NCBI GenBank assembly: GCA_902792895.1
Contig: CADBBK010000005.1
Location: forward strand, 33,312 to 97,311
DNA from: an uncultured Bacteroidales bacterium
Lineage (GTDB): Bacteria; Bacteroidota; Bacteroidia; Bacteroidales; Muribaculaceae
Direction: 5' to 3'
Length of the DNA: 64,000 nucleotides
Each line of letters starts with the position of its first letter. Position 1 is the first letter of the stretch. Shown here piece by piece: positions 46,390-55,072 of this stretch. The notes beneath the pieces were generated by a model, which saw only the letters and a list, made by a program, of their open reading frames with translations, did no database searches and was not told where the DNA came from. A program made the translations under genes and the position numbers.

Positions 46390-48045
46390 TTACATGCCTT
46401 GCAACAGCGCGTCGATGAGGTCCGATGCGTCGTCAATCGTCAATTCGGGATAAGTGCCCAGCATCAGGTGGTCGATGACGCGGGTGACGTCCTCGATGTC
46501 GAACGGGGCATCATACTTGGCCAGGTGGCCTACTACATAGAGTTTACCTTCTTCGCTGTCAATCTTGGTTGTCATGCGGGGATTGTCAGTGTAGTAACGG
46601 AACTGCAGATCGTAGATGCCTTGTGCCAGAGTCGTCGGCAGGGTGAGTGTGGTGCTCAGGGTGCTGCCCTGGGTATACTCGCTAGGATTGATGCTGATGG
46701 CTTCGCTAGTGGCCTCACGCTTGCCGGTGGCATCGTTGATGGTGAATACCAGACCAACCGCAGCATAGGAAGACGCGATATTGACCTTGTTGGCCTGGAC
46801 GGTCATGTTATTACCCAGCACGAGCAGGTCATGGCTGGCCTCAAGGTTGTTGGCGGTAACGATGCAATATTCAGGAGGAACGACATCCAAGAGCATCTCG
46901 TGGTTGGAATTGAACTTCAGGTAGTCTCCGTCGCGGTGCGTCATGTTCAGGGCTGTGGAGGCATACCAGCCGTCGCATGTGCCATACCAACCGAAGTTGA
47001 AGTGGAACAGGCCTTCGGCATTGTATCCGTCACAGATGAAGGCATGGCCGCCGGCAGCAGGGTCAGTTGCCGAGTACAGGATAGGCCGCAGTTGGTCAAG
47101 TTCCTCCTTGATCATGGCTTCCCATTCAGCGGTGCTGTAGTATTGGCTGCCCCACCAGCTGTCGCGTTCCACATCCTGAGCGCTGGAATTATAGCCGAAT
47201 TTCTTCATTCCGCTCAGCTGGTCGCTGGTATAGGCGCCGCTGCCCTCGGGGCTGTAGCCCATGCGTACCACTTGGCCGCAGTAGCGCGACAGCTTGGCAA
47301 CGGCCTCGGCCTGCTCGTCGGTATAGAAGTCCTGGATGAGCTCGCTCAAATCCCAGTCCCAGTGGCAGTACGAGAGGAGCATGTTGTTGTAGTCAAAGGT
47401 GGTTGCGGGCAGACTCGGTAACGTCTGGCCGATGTCGTAGCAGTAGTAGGAACTTATTTGGGGGCTGGTGGTCGGGTATTTCCAGTAATACATCACCTGA
47501 GCCATTGCCGTAGCTACACAGCCCACCACGCAGTATTCACCCTGGTAGACGGGGCATTGCAGGTCGTAGGGCTCTTCCTGGCCCCAATTGGTCTTGATCA
47601 GTGGTGCGATGCCGCCATTGCTGGCGCGCGAGATTTGCGGCACTTTGTGCTCGGGATGTGACTGCAGATACTCGATTTCCTCCTTGTAGCACCGCAACAG
47701 TGCTTGGAAGTTGTCGGGCAGGTTGTTGAAGTCCAGTTGGCCCTTGTCGCTGTAGCCCAGCACAGGGTTGGCGCGGTCCTCGCCGGCAACGATGACAAAT
47801 CCTCCGCCGGTGATGTTGAAGGCATAGTACGCTTTGGCGTCGCTGGCGATTGCCGATGCCTCGGCGTGGACAAGTTTGATGTCGCTGAGCGAGGCAGCTC
47901 GGAGATTTCCGGCTGCTTGACGATGAATGAACTGGTTGGCAGTGGCACGGGCCGTTCCAACATCAAGATTGCCGGCGTTCATGCCGAGCGACGAGAGGGT
48001 TAGCGCCACAAGCGCTATTGAACTCAATAAATTACGAATTTTCAT
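46390..48045 (-). CDS. C10 cysteine protease with beta domain and degenerate dockerin tail
   Basis: This encodes 551 residues. It has a signal peptide (MKIRNLLSSIALVALTLSSLGMNA), a propeptide to about residue 150, then a C10 domain with Cys176 in YCVVGCVATAMAQ and His334 in AAGGHAFICDG, and the FNFGWYG motif. Unlike its neighbour it has an extra strand-rich domain (about residues 390-505) before a single, degenerate dockerin-like tail (FDIEDVTRVIDHLML and DDASDLIDALL). The catalytic Cys is at the same residue number as in the neighbour, suggesting tandem duplication followed by divergence. It is exported and probably digests host or dietary protein (family inference). Confidence 0.92.
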   Translation of the reverse strand: MKIRNLLSSIALVALTLSSLGMNAGNLDVGTARATANQFIHRQAAGNLRAASLSDIKLVHAEASAIASDAKAYYAFNITGGGFVIVAGEDRANPVLGYSDKGQLDFNNLPDNFQALLRCYKEEIEYLQSHPEHKVPQISRASNGGIAPLIKTNWGQEEPYDLQCPVYQGEYCVVGCVATAMAQVMYYWKYPTTSPQISSYYCYDIGQTLPSLPATTFDYNNMLLSYCHWDWDLSELIQDFYTDEQAEAVAKLSRYCGQVVRMGYSPEGSGAYTSDQLSGMKKFGYNSSAQDVERDSWWGSQYYSTAEWEAMIKEELDQLRPILYSATDPAAGGHAFICDGYNAEGLFHFNFGWYGTCDGWYASTALNMTHRDGDYLKFNSNHEMLLDVVPPEYCIVTANNLEASHDLLVLGNNMTVQANKVNIASSYAAVGLVFTINDATGKREATSEAISINPSEYTQGSTLSTTLTLPTTLAQGIYDLQFRYYTDNPRMTTKIDSEEGKLYVVGHLAKYDAPFDIEDVTRVIDHLMLGTYPELTIDDASDLIDALLQGM

Positions 48046-48110
48046 TTACTTAAAAGGTTAAACGTTGATGATTGTCTACTTGAAATGGTTCATAAAATGA
48101 ATTTTGCTGC

Positions 48111-48142
48111 CAAAAGTAGTAAGTTTTCGCCAATTAGTCAAA
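48111..48142 (-). promoter_or_regulatory. Promoter of the upstream C10 peptidase
   Basis: On the minus strand TTTG (complement of 48139-48142), 20 bases and TACTTTTG (complement of 48111-48118) fit the Bacteroidetes consensus. The leader to the ATG at 48045 is about 60 bases. Confidence 0.7.
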
Positions 48143-48221
48143 CAAACGGCACGAAATTTGGCATTTTTCTTTTTGCGCCTTGCCTTTCACCTTTTCTCAT
48201 TCCTGGGTGCCACATCCACAT

Positions 48222-48268
48222 TATAAATAAACTTGCCAATTAGCGCTGACTGCGTTAATTGGCAAGTT
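48222..48268 (-). terminator. Terminator of the MerR gene
   Basis: AACTTGCCAATTAGCG (48230-48245) pairs with CGTTAATTGGCAAGTT (48253-48268) over 16 bp with one G-T pair. On the minus strand TTTATTTATAATG follows. It closes the merR-family gene that ends at 48332. Confidence 0.7.
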
Positions 48269-48331
48269 GTCTCTTGACCTCTGGTCTTTGTGCTTTCTCA
48301 GCTGGTAAGAAGCCAGCCGTTGCTCGCGGGC

Positions 48332-48688
48332 CTACTTGGCGGCGGGGACGTCAGGAAACAGTTCGTCGAGGGCCGACTGGAATGCGAGCAGTTGCTCCTT
48401 GATGCCCTTGAGCTGCTCGATGGCGTCAAAGCGCTTGTCCACACCGTCACGGTTGTGACGGATCTGGGCTTGGGCGGCATCTAATTTAAGTCCTTTTTCC
48501 TTTACCAGATAGTACACCTTGCTGATGATTTCAATATCTTGAGGGGTGTAGTAGCGGATGTTCTTCTTGTTGCGGCGCGGCCTGATAATGGTGAACTGTG
48601 TTTCCCAATAGCGCAGCGTGGATTCGGGGATGCCCAAGATCTCCGAAACGTCACCGATTTTGTAAAATTTTTTATCCAGTTCCTGCAT
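48332..48688 (-). CDS. MerR-family transcriptional regulator
   Basis: This 118-residue DNA-binding protein has the MerR winged-helix motif (FYKIGDVSEILGIPESTLRYWE, then 'RRNKKNIRYYTPQDIEII') in the first 70 residues, followed by a dimerisation helix. No effector-binding domain or conserved metal-binding Cys is present. Short MerR proteins of this kind are common and conserved in Bacteroidetes, and their signal is unknown. It is divergent from alaS, and the two promoters overlap, so it might influence alaS (inference). Confidence 0.9.
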   Translation of the reverse strand: MQELDKKFYKIGDVSEILGIPESTLRYWETQFTIIRPRRNKKNIRYYTPQDIEIISKVYYLVKEKGLKLDAAQAQIRHNRDGVDKRFDAIEQLKGIKEQLLAFQSALDELFPDVPAAK

Positions 48689-48691
48689 GGC

Positions 48692-48723
48692 TTGTGGTAA
48701 TTGTCAGAATTTTATTAACTTTG
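48692..48723 (+). promoter_or_regulatory. alaS promoter
   Basis: TTG at 48692-48694, 21 bases and TAACTTTG at 48716-48723 form a Bacteroidetes promoter. The leader to the ATG at 48813 would be about 83 bases and it runs through the opposing merR promoter. A second TTTAAACTTTG at 48760-48770 is a weaker alternative. Confidence 0.55.
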
Positions 48724-48742
48724 CAAGTTGATTACAACTCTG

Positions 48743-48773
48743 CAAAGGTAAACAAAAAGTTTAAACTTTGCAA
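48743..48773 (-). promoter_or_regulatory. Promoter of the MerR gene
   Basis: On the minus strand TTG (complement of 48771-48773), 20 bases and TACCTTTG (complement of 48743-48750) precede the merR-family start at 48688. The promoter faces and crosses the alaS promoter, so the two transcripts begin by running through each other. Confidence 0.65.
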
Positions 48774-48812
48774 CAAAACCAGAACATTTATAATAAATTA
48801 AGATAAAGAATT

Positions 48813-51431
48813 ATGCTTACTGCAAACGAAATCCGAGAAACCTTCAAGCGTTACTTCGAGGAGCACGGGCACCACATTGTGCCCTCGGCTCCGATGGTCA
48901 TCAAGGACGACCCGACCCTCATGTTTACCAATGCCGGTATGAACCAGTTCAAGGACATCATCCTGGGCAACAAGGAGGCGCAATGGCGCCGTGTTGCCGA
49001 TTCACAGAAGTGCCTGCGCGTCAGCGGCAAGCACAACGACCTGGAAGAGGTGGGACACGATACCTACCACCACACGATGTTCGAGATGCTGGGTAACTGG
49101 TCGTTTGGCGACTATTTCAAGCACGAGGCAATCGACTGGGGTTGGGACCTCCTTGTCAATGTACTGAAGATTGACCCGAAGCTGCTCTATGCCACGGTAT
49201 TTGAGGGCGATGAGAAAAATGGTCTCTCACGCGACAACGAGGCGGCTGGTTTCTGGGAAGCACACCTGCCCAAGGACCACATCATCAACGGCAATGCCCA
49301 CGACAACTTCTGGGAGATGGGCGACACGGGTCCCTGCGGCCCTTGCAGCGAGATTCACATCGACTTGCGCAGCGAGGAGGAAAAGGCAGCCGTGCCTGGT
49401 GCCGAACTGGTCAACAAGGACAATCCCCTGGTGATTGAGATTTGGAACCTCGTGTTCATGCAGTATAACCGCAAGGCCGACGGCTCGCTCGAACCGCTGC
49501 CCAACAAGGTGATTGATACCGGTATGGGCCTCGAGCGCCTGTGCATGGTGCTCCAGGGCAAGAAATCCAACTACGACACCGACGTCTTCCAGCCCCTCAT
49601 CGGCAAGCTGGGTGAGATGTGCGGCAAGAAATACGGTGACAACAAGGACGTGGACATCGCCATGCGCGTCGTGGCCGACCATGTGCGCACCATCGCCTTC
49701 TCGGTGGCCGATGGCCAGCTGCCCAGCAATGCCAAGGCTGGTTATGTCATCCGTCGCATCCTGCGCCGTGCCGTGCGCTACGGCTACACGTTCCTGGGAT
49801 TCCGTGAGGCCTTCATGTACCGCCTCATCGACACTCTCATTGAGAGCATGGGCGAAGCCTATCCCGAAATCAAGGCTCAGGCCGACCTCATCAAGCATGT
49901 GACCAAAGAGGAGGAGGATGCCTTCCTGCGCACGCTGGAAACGGGTATGAAACTCATCGAGAAGGTTATCGCCGACACCAAGGCTGCCGGCAAGACTGTT
50001 GTCGATGGCAAGGAGGCCTTTACGCTCTATGACACCTTTGGTTTCCCGCTCGATTTGACCGAACTCATCCTGCGCGAGAACGGCATGACGGTCAACGAGG
50101 AGGAATTCAATGTCGAGATGCAGAAGCAGAAACAGCGTGCCCGCAATGCCGCCGCTGTCGAGGCTACCGACTGGGTGGAACTCAAGGACGGTGTCACCGA
50201 GTTCGTGGGCTATGACCTCACCGAGTGTGATGTGAATATCCTGCGTTACCGCAAGGTGACTCAGAAGAACAAATCTTTCTACCAGATTGTGCTTGACCGC
50301 ACGCCGTTCTATGCCGAGATGGGTGGCCAGGTTGGTGACCGCGGTACGCTCACCCTGGGTGACGAGGTGATTGAGGTGACCGACACTAAGCGCGAGAACA
50401 ACTTGCCCGTGCACATCACGGCCAAGTTGCCCAGCGACGTGAATGCCACCTTGCATGCCGCTATCGACGTCGACGCACGCCACGCTACCGAGTGCAACCA
50501 CACGGCAACCCACCTACTCCACGCCGCCCTGCGCCATGTGCTGGGCAACCATGTTGAGCAGAAAGGCTCCTATGTGGATCCGCACTCGCTGCGATTTGAC
50601 TTCTCCCACTTCCGCAAGGTGACTCCCGAGGAAATCCGTCAGGTTGAGCACCTCGCCAACCAGATGATCCGCAACGCCACACCGCGTGAGGAGCATCGCG
50701 AGATGCCCATCGACGAGGCCCGCCAGATGGGCGCCATGGCGCTCTTCGGCGAGAAGTATGGTGACCGCGTGCGCGTCATTAAGTATGGTGACTCGGTTGA
50801 GCTTTGTGGTGGTACCCATGTGTGCAACACGGGCAATATCGGCATGGTGCGCATCGTCAGCGAGAGCAGCATTGCTGCCGGCATCCGTCGCATCGAGGCA
50901 ATCACTGGCGCCAATGTCGAGGATATGCTTGACCGCGTTCAGGATACCTTGGGACAGGTTAAGGAGATGCTTAACAATGCTCCTGATGCCATCGCTGCGC
51001 TCCACAAGCAACTCGCCGAGAATGCTGACCTCAAGAAGCAGGTCGATGACTTCATGAAGCAGCGCATCGCCATCCTTGCCAAGCAGCTGATGGCCGAAGC
51101 TAAGCAGGATAACGGCCTCAACCTGATTGTCCTCACCGGTGAACGTCTGCCCGATATTGTCAAGGGTGTAGCGCTGGCTATCAAGGCCGATTGCCCCAAT
51201 TCGACGGCCTTCCTCGCTGCCACCGAGCACGAGGGCAAGCCCATGCTCACAGTCATGCTCAGTGAAGACCTTGTCAAGGGCGGTAAGAATGCGGGCAACA
51301 TCGTCAAGGCTGCCGCTAAGTGCATCCAGGGCGGTGGTGGCGGACAGCCTCATTTCGCTCAGGCTGGCGGCCGCAATCCCCAGGGCTTGGAGGATGCAAT
51401 GGCTGCAATGTGCGCGGCTCTCAATCAGTAA
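48813..51431 (+). CDS. alaS: Alanyl-tRNA synthetase
   Basis: This enzyme charges tRNA-Ala. The 872 residues are full length. The class II catalytic core begins with '[14 protein letters not shown]' and '[10 protein letters not shown]', and the editing domain has the zinc-binding [11 protein letters not shown] and CGGTHV motifs. The C-terminal domain ends with the DHH-linked [14 protein letters not shown] motif. It is a single gene with its own promoter and a terminator after it. Confidence 0.98.
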   Translation: MLTANEIRETFKRYFEEHGHHIVPSAPMVIKDDPTLMFTNAGMNQFKDIILGNKEAQWRRVADSQKCLRVSGKHNDLEEVGHDTYHHTMFEMLGNWSFGDYFKHEAIDWGWDLLVNVLKIDPKLLYATVFEGDEKNGLSRDNEAAGFWEAHLPKDHIINGNAHDNFWEMGDTGPCGPCSEIHIDLRSEEEKAAVPGAELVNKDNPLVIEIWNLVFMQYNRKADGSLEPLPNKVIDTGMGLERLCMVLQGKKSNYDTDVFQPLIGKLGEMCGKKYGDNKDVDIAMRVVADHVRTIAFSVADGQLPSNAKAGYVIRRILRRAVRYGYTFLGFREAFMYRLIDTLIESMGEAYPEIKAQADLIKHVTKEEEDAFLRTLETGMKLIEKVIADTKAAGKTVVDGKEAFTLYDTFGFPLDLTELILRENGMTVNEEEFNVEMQKQKQRARNAAAVEATDWVELKDGVTEFVGYDLTECDVNILRYRKVTQKNKSFYQIVLDRTPFYAEMGGQVGDRGTLTLGDEVIEVTDTKRENNLPVHITAKLPSDVNATLHAAIDVDARHATECNHTATHLLHAALRHVLGNHVEQKGSYVDPHSLRFDFSHFRKVTPEEIRQVEHLANQMIRNATPREEHREMPIDEARQMGAMALFGEKYGDRVRVIKYGDSVELCGGTHVCNTGNIGMVRIVSESSIAAGIRRIEAITGANVEDMLDRVQDTLGQVKEMLNNAPDAIAALHKQLAENADLKKQVDDFMKQRIAILAKQLMAEAKQDNGLNLIVLTGERLPDIVKGVALAIKADCPNSTAFLAATEHEGKPMLTVMLSEDLVKGGKNAGNIVKAAAKCIQGGGGGQPHFAQAGGRNPQGLEDAMAAMCAALNQ

Positions 51432-51442
51432 ACACTACGGCT

Positions 51443-51490
51443 ACCGCACCTCTTCTTCAGGGAAGGGGTGCGGTGTTGCCATTATTTTAT
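51443..51490 (+). terminator. Terminator after alaS
   Basis: ACCGCACC (51443-51450) pairs with GGTGCGGT (51467-51474), followed by GTTGCCATTATTTTAT. It is located 12 bases after the alaS stop. Confidence 0.65.
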
Positions 51491-51504
51491 AGACTACTGT
51501 CAAT

Positions 51505-52479
51505 ATGGATTATTTATTGCTTGTCGTCGGTCTCGGCTTGCTGTTGTTGGCTGCCAACTATCTCGTTGATGCATCGGTGGCGATAGCACAGCGTGCCAAA
51601 ATTTCCAATTTCATCATTGGTCTCACCATCGTGGGCATCGGCACCAGTGCGCCCGAGTTGTTCGTGTCGATATCTTCGGCACTGACTAATAGCGGTGACA
51701 TCGCCATGGGTAACGTCATTGGCTCCAATGTGGCCAACATCTTCCTCATCTTGGGTGTGGCGGCAATGATACTTCCATTCCCTATCGAACGCCTACAACG
51801 CCGTCGTGACATCCCTTTCTTGATTTTTGCCACGATACTGGTATCGTTGATTGCCAATGATTCGATGATTCCCGGGCTCAGAGAAAATGAGCTCATTCGC
51901 CTCGATGGCATTGTGCTGCTGCTGATGTTCGTCGGTTACATGTGCTGGGTGGTGATTCAGAAGGGCAAGGATCCCAAGCGGGCACTTGAAGAGGCCGATG
52001 AAGAGGCCACCTCCTCCTTGACGGGCAAGAATCCGTGGCTCTTGTGGGCCATTGCCATCGCTTCGTTGGCCTTGCTCATCTACGGCGGCAACCTGTTCCT
52101 GGACAGTGCCAAGAATCTCGCCCGCGCCTGGGGCATCACCGAGGCTGTCATCTCCATCACCATCGTGGCCGTGGGCACATCGTTGCCCGAACTGGTCACT
52201 GCTATCATCGCTGCCAGCAAGAAGAATCCCCAGTTGGCACTGGGTAACGTCATCGGCAGCAACCTGTTCAACCTGATGTTCATCTTGGGCACGGCTTCAA
52301 CGGTCAAGCCGCTGGTGATGGTGGACATCTGCCCGTGGGATTACATCGTGATGATAGTTGCGACATTCATGCTGTACATGGTGGTGCTCACGTTCAAGCG
52401 CGACAAGTTTGACCGCATCGAGGGCTTCATCTTCTTTGCTGCCTACGTAGCCTACACCGTCTATCTGTTGATGCGTTGA
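51505..52479 (+). CDS. Calcium/sodium antiporter, CaCA family (YrbG-like)
   Basis: This 324-residue inner-membrane protein has about ten hydrophobic segments arranged as two inverted halves. Each half carries the alpha-repeat motif of Na+/Ca2+ exchangers: 'GIGTSAPELFVSISSAL' with 'GNVIGSNVANIF' in the first, and 'VGTSLPELVTAIIA' with 'GNVIGSNLFNLM' in the second. The conserved acidic residues for ion binding are present. The family exchanges Na+ or K+ for Ca2+. Confidence 0.95.
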   Translation: MDYLLLVVGLGLLLLAANYLVDASVAIAQRAKISNFIIGLTIVGIGTSAPELFVSISSALTNSGDIAMGNVIGSNVANIFLILGVAAMILPFPIERLQRRRDIPFLIFATILVSLIANDSMIPGLRENELIRLDGIVLLLMFVGYMCWVVIQKGKDPKRALEEADEEATSSLTGKNPWLLWAIAIASLALLIYGGNLFLDSAKNLARAWGITEAVISITIVAVGTSLPELVTAIIAASKKNPQLALGNVIGSNLFNLMFILGTASTVKPLVMVDICPWDYIVMIVATFMLYMVVLTFKRDKFDRIEGFIFFAAYVAYTVYLLMR

Positions 52480-52546
52480 TGCTGCGGTAATTAAACCCTT
52501 CTCGCTCTTCATAGTCAAACCACTAACTACTACTCGATGACTCGCT

Positions 52547-53827
52547 ATGAAACAGTGTAATAGAACATTATCCGTGATATTGTGTGCCGTGATGGCGGTG
52601 ACCGTCGCCATGGCCCAGGGTAGCGTGGACACCCAGGTGCGCATCCTCAACAACAACGTGCGTTCGCTCAAGGTGTCTCTGGCCAGTAACATGTATATCC
52701 CGCCCGTGCTCATGATGAACGGTGACGACCGCCTGGTGGTCAATTTTGACTATCTGGACTATGATGTGCACTATCTGCGCTACAGTGTCACCCATTGCAA
52801 TGCCGATTGGCAGCCCTCACAGCTGGTCGAGAGCGAATACGTCAGCGGGTTTAACTATGCCGATATCGACGACTATGAGCAGAGTTCGGCAACCTATGTC
52901 CATTACTATAATTACCAGTTCATGCTGCCCAATGCCGACATGGAGTTCCTTGTCAGCGGCAATTACCTGCTCACGGTCTATGAGCAGGATGACCCCGATG
53001 ATATCCTGTTCCAGACACGGTTCTCGGTCAGCGAAGGCAAGGTAGGGGTATATCCTAAGGCGACGTCACGCACCGATATTGAGTACAACAACCGCTTCCA
53101 GCAGTTGTCTTTTGACGTGCGTTTCAAGCCGGGCGAGATCAAGGATCCTTACAGCGAACTCACCTGTGTCGTGACTCAGAATTCGCGTCAGGACAACGCT
53201 GTAGTGGTCAAGCGCCCCTTGTCGGTGGGTGTGGACTTTGCGACCTACGACCATAACCGTGACCTGATTTTCCCCGCGGGCAATGAATTTCGCCGTTTCG
53301 AGACGGTCAATGCCCACAACATCAACATGGGCGTGCAGTCCATCCGTTATTACGAGCCGATGTATCATGCCACGTTGATGGTCGACGAGCCCCGCAACGA
53401 GCTGCAATATCTCTATGACAAGACGCAGTTTGGCCGCTTCACCATCCGCAACGCCGAGGCCTATAACGAGAATCCGCTTGAAGCCGACTACATGATTACC
53501 CATTTCACCCTCGACACGGGGGGCAAACTCAACGGCGGCAACGTGTGGCTTTACGGCGAGTTCACCCAGGGTTACCCTGACTCACAGACGATGATGAAGT
53601 ACGATGCTAGCAGTGGCTGCTACACGGCCGACCTGCTTCTCAAGCAAGGGGCATATAACTATGAGTACCTGTGGCTCCCCGATGGCACAACGGTAGGGCA
53701 GACTGGCCGCATCGAGGGTGACCACTACGAGACCGTCAACGAGTACCTGGTCATGGTCTATGACCGTCCCATGGGCGAGCGCTATGACCGCCTCGTGGGC
53801 TACGGCGTCGCCTTCTCGGGCCGTTAA
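52547..53827 (+). CDS. Type IX secretion system plug protein (DUF5103)
   Basis: This 426-residue exported protein has a signal peptide (LSVILCAVMAVTVAMA). The sequence fits the DUF5103 family, now named T9SS plug protein: 'QVRILNNNVRSLKV', 'LVVNFDYLD', 'YRYSVTHCNADWQPS' and the later 'GDYETVNEYLVMVYDRPMGERYDRLVGY'-type ending. In the type IX system the plug seals the periplasmic side of the translocon pore until substrate arrives. No other T9SS gene lies in the window. It stands alone, 67 bases after the antiporter. Confidence 0.85.
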   Translation: MKQCNRTLSVILCAVMAVTVAMAQGSVDTQVRILNNNVRSLKVSLASNMYIPPVLMMNGDDRLVVNFDYLDYDVHYLRYSVTHCNADWQPSQLVESEYVSGFNYADIDDYEQSSATYVHYYNYQFMLPNADMEFLVSGNYLLTVYEQDDPDDILFQTRFSVSEGKVGVYPKATSRTDIEYNNRFQQLSFDVRFKPGEIKDPYSELTCVVTQNSRQDNAVVVKRPLSVGVDFATYDHNRDLIFPAGNEFRRFETVNAHNINMGVQSIRYYEPMYHATLMVDEPRNELQYLYDKTQFGRFTIRNAEAYNENPLEADYMITHFTLDTGGKLNGGNVWLYGEFTQGYPDSQTMMKYDASSGCYTADLLLKQGAYNYEYLWLPDGTTVGQTGRIEGDHYETVNEYLVMVYDRPMGERYDRLVGYGVAFSGR

Positions 53828-53880
53828 CTGTCCGCTCTCTCTCAGCGGTTTGTTTCTTCTACGTCCAGTCGTCAGTGTAT

Positions 53881-53899
53881 TGCAAGCCTCCGGCTTGCA
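53881..53899. repeat. Short palindrome TGCAAGCC/GGCTTGCA
   Basis: An 8-bp perfect stem (53881-53888 with 53892-53899) with a 3-base loop lies between the convergent plug-protein and nspC genes. No T-run follows on either strand, so a terminator role is weak. The half-site GGCTTGCAC also occurs in the GH29 upstream duplication and at 63376-63385. Confidence 0.5.
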
Positions 53900-53911
53900 C
53901 GTCTCGTGGGT

Positions 53912-55057
53912 CTAGCTCATCCGCGACTTGTAGTCGATATAATCAAACTCCCGCAGCACTTCCACCGTGCCGTCCATGCGTTGATACAGGATTGACGGGT
54001 GGTGGATGCCGTTGAACATATTGGTCTTGACGGTCGTGTAATGGTTCATGTCCTCAAAGGTGATGCGGTCGCCTCGTTTCAGCGGCTGTTCGAAACTCCA
54101 GTCCCCCACATAGTCGCCGCTCAGGCAAGAGTTGCCGCCCATGCGGTAGGTGGGCTTCGTCGTGTCCACCTCGTCCAGAGCCTGGCTGATGCGTGGTTTA
54201 TAGGGCATCTCCAGGCAGTCGGGCATGTGGCAGGCAAAGGACACGTCCACTATCGCGGTTGTGATGCCGCTGTTGGTCACCACATCGACCACACTCGCCT
54301 CCAAGTCACCGGTTTGCCAGCACCAGGCACTGCCGGGCTCGAGAATCAGCTTCAGGTTGGGGTAAGCTCCTTGGAAAGCGCCCAGCACCTGCTCCAGATG
54401 GCCGATGTTGTAGCCCTTGCGTGTCATCAGGTGGCCACCGCCCATATTGAGCCACTTGAGCCGCGGCAGGTATTCTCCGAATTGCTGTTTTAACGCCAGC
54501 AGCACTTTCTCCAGGTCAAAACTTGTGCTCTCGCACAGGGCGTGGAAATGGAATCCTTCAATCCCCTTGGGCAGTTCCTTGAGGTCGCTTGCCAGCACAC
54601 CGAACCGCGAACCGGGACAACATGGGTTATAGATGTCGGTCTCGATGACCGAGCACATGGGATTGACGCGCAGGCCGCAGCTCACCTGTTCGCCTGGCCA
54701 GTCGGTGTTGTGCTGGTTGATTTTGTCGGCAAACCGCAGGTACTGCTCTATCGAGTTAAACGTGATGTGGCTGCTGCCGGCGATATAGGCATCGATGGTG
54801 TCATCGGTATAGGCGGGGCAGTAGGTGTGTGTACGGCACTTGAGCTCATCAATGGCCAGCAGCATCTCATTGATGGAGCTGGCAGTGGACTCGATGCCGT
54901 ATTCGCGGAACACGTCAAACGTGCGCCACAGGGCATTGGCTTTGAAGGCCATGATGATGTCCACTCCGGTGCGTTGGGCAACTCCGGTGATTAACTCGAT
55001 GTTGCGGCGCAGCTTTTCCTCATACACGATGTAATAGGGCGTTTTGTACTGTTCCAT
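53912..55057 (-). CDS. nspC: Carboxynorspermidine decarboxylase
   Basis: This enzyme decarboxylates carboxy(nor)spermidine in the alternative polyamine pathway. The 381-residue fold is the alanine-racemase-type PLP barrel. The PLP lysine is in 'IMAFKANALW' (about residue 39), with 'MGGGHLMTRKGYN', 'LEPGSAWCW' and 'GGNSCLSGDYVGDW' near the C-terminus, where Cys is a catalytic residue contributed by the partner subunit. The gene starts 15 bases after the helicase stop, so it is likely co-transcribed with it. The partner dehydrogenase gene is not in this window. Confidence 0.95.
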   Translation of the reverse strand: MEQYKTPYYIVYEEKLRRNIELITGVAQRTGVDIIMAFKANALWRTFDVFREYGIESTASSINEMLLAIDELKCRTHTYCPAYTDDTIDAYIAGSSHITFNSIEQYLRFADKINQHNTDWPGEQVSCGLRVNPMCSVIETDIYNPCCPGSRFGVLASDLKELPKGIEGFHFHALCESTSFDLEKVLLALKQQFGEYLPRLKWLNMGGGHLMTRKGYNIGHLEQVLGAFQGAYPNLKLILEPGSAWCWQTGDLEASVVDVVTNSGITTAIVDVSFACHMPDCLEMPYKPRISQALDEVDTTKPTYRMGGNSCLSGDYVGDWSFEQPLKRGDRITFEDMNHYTTVKTNMFNGIHHPSILYQRMDGTVEVLREFDYIDYKSRMS

Positions 55058-55072
55058 TGCGATATAGCGGTT

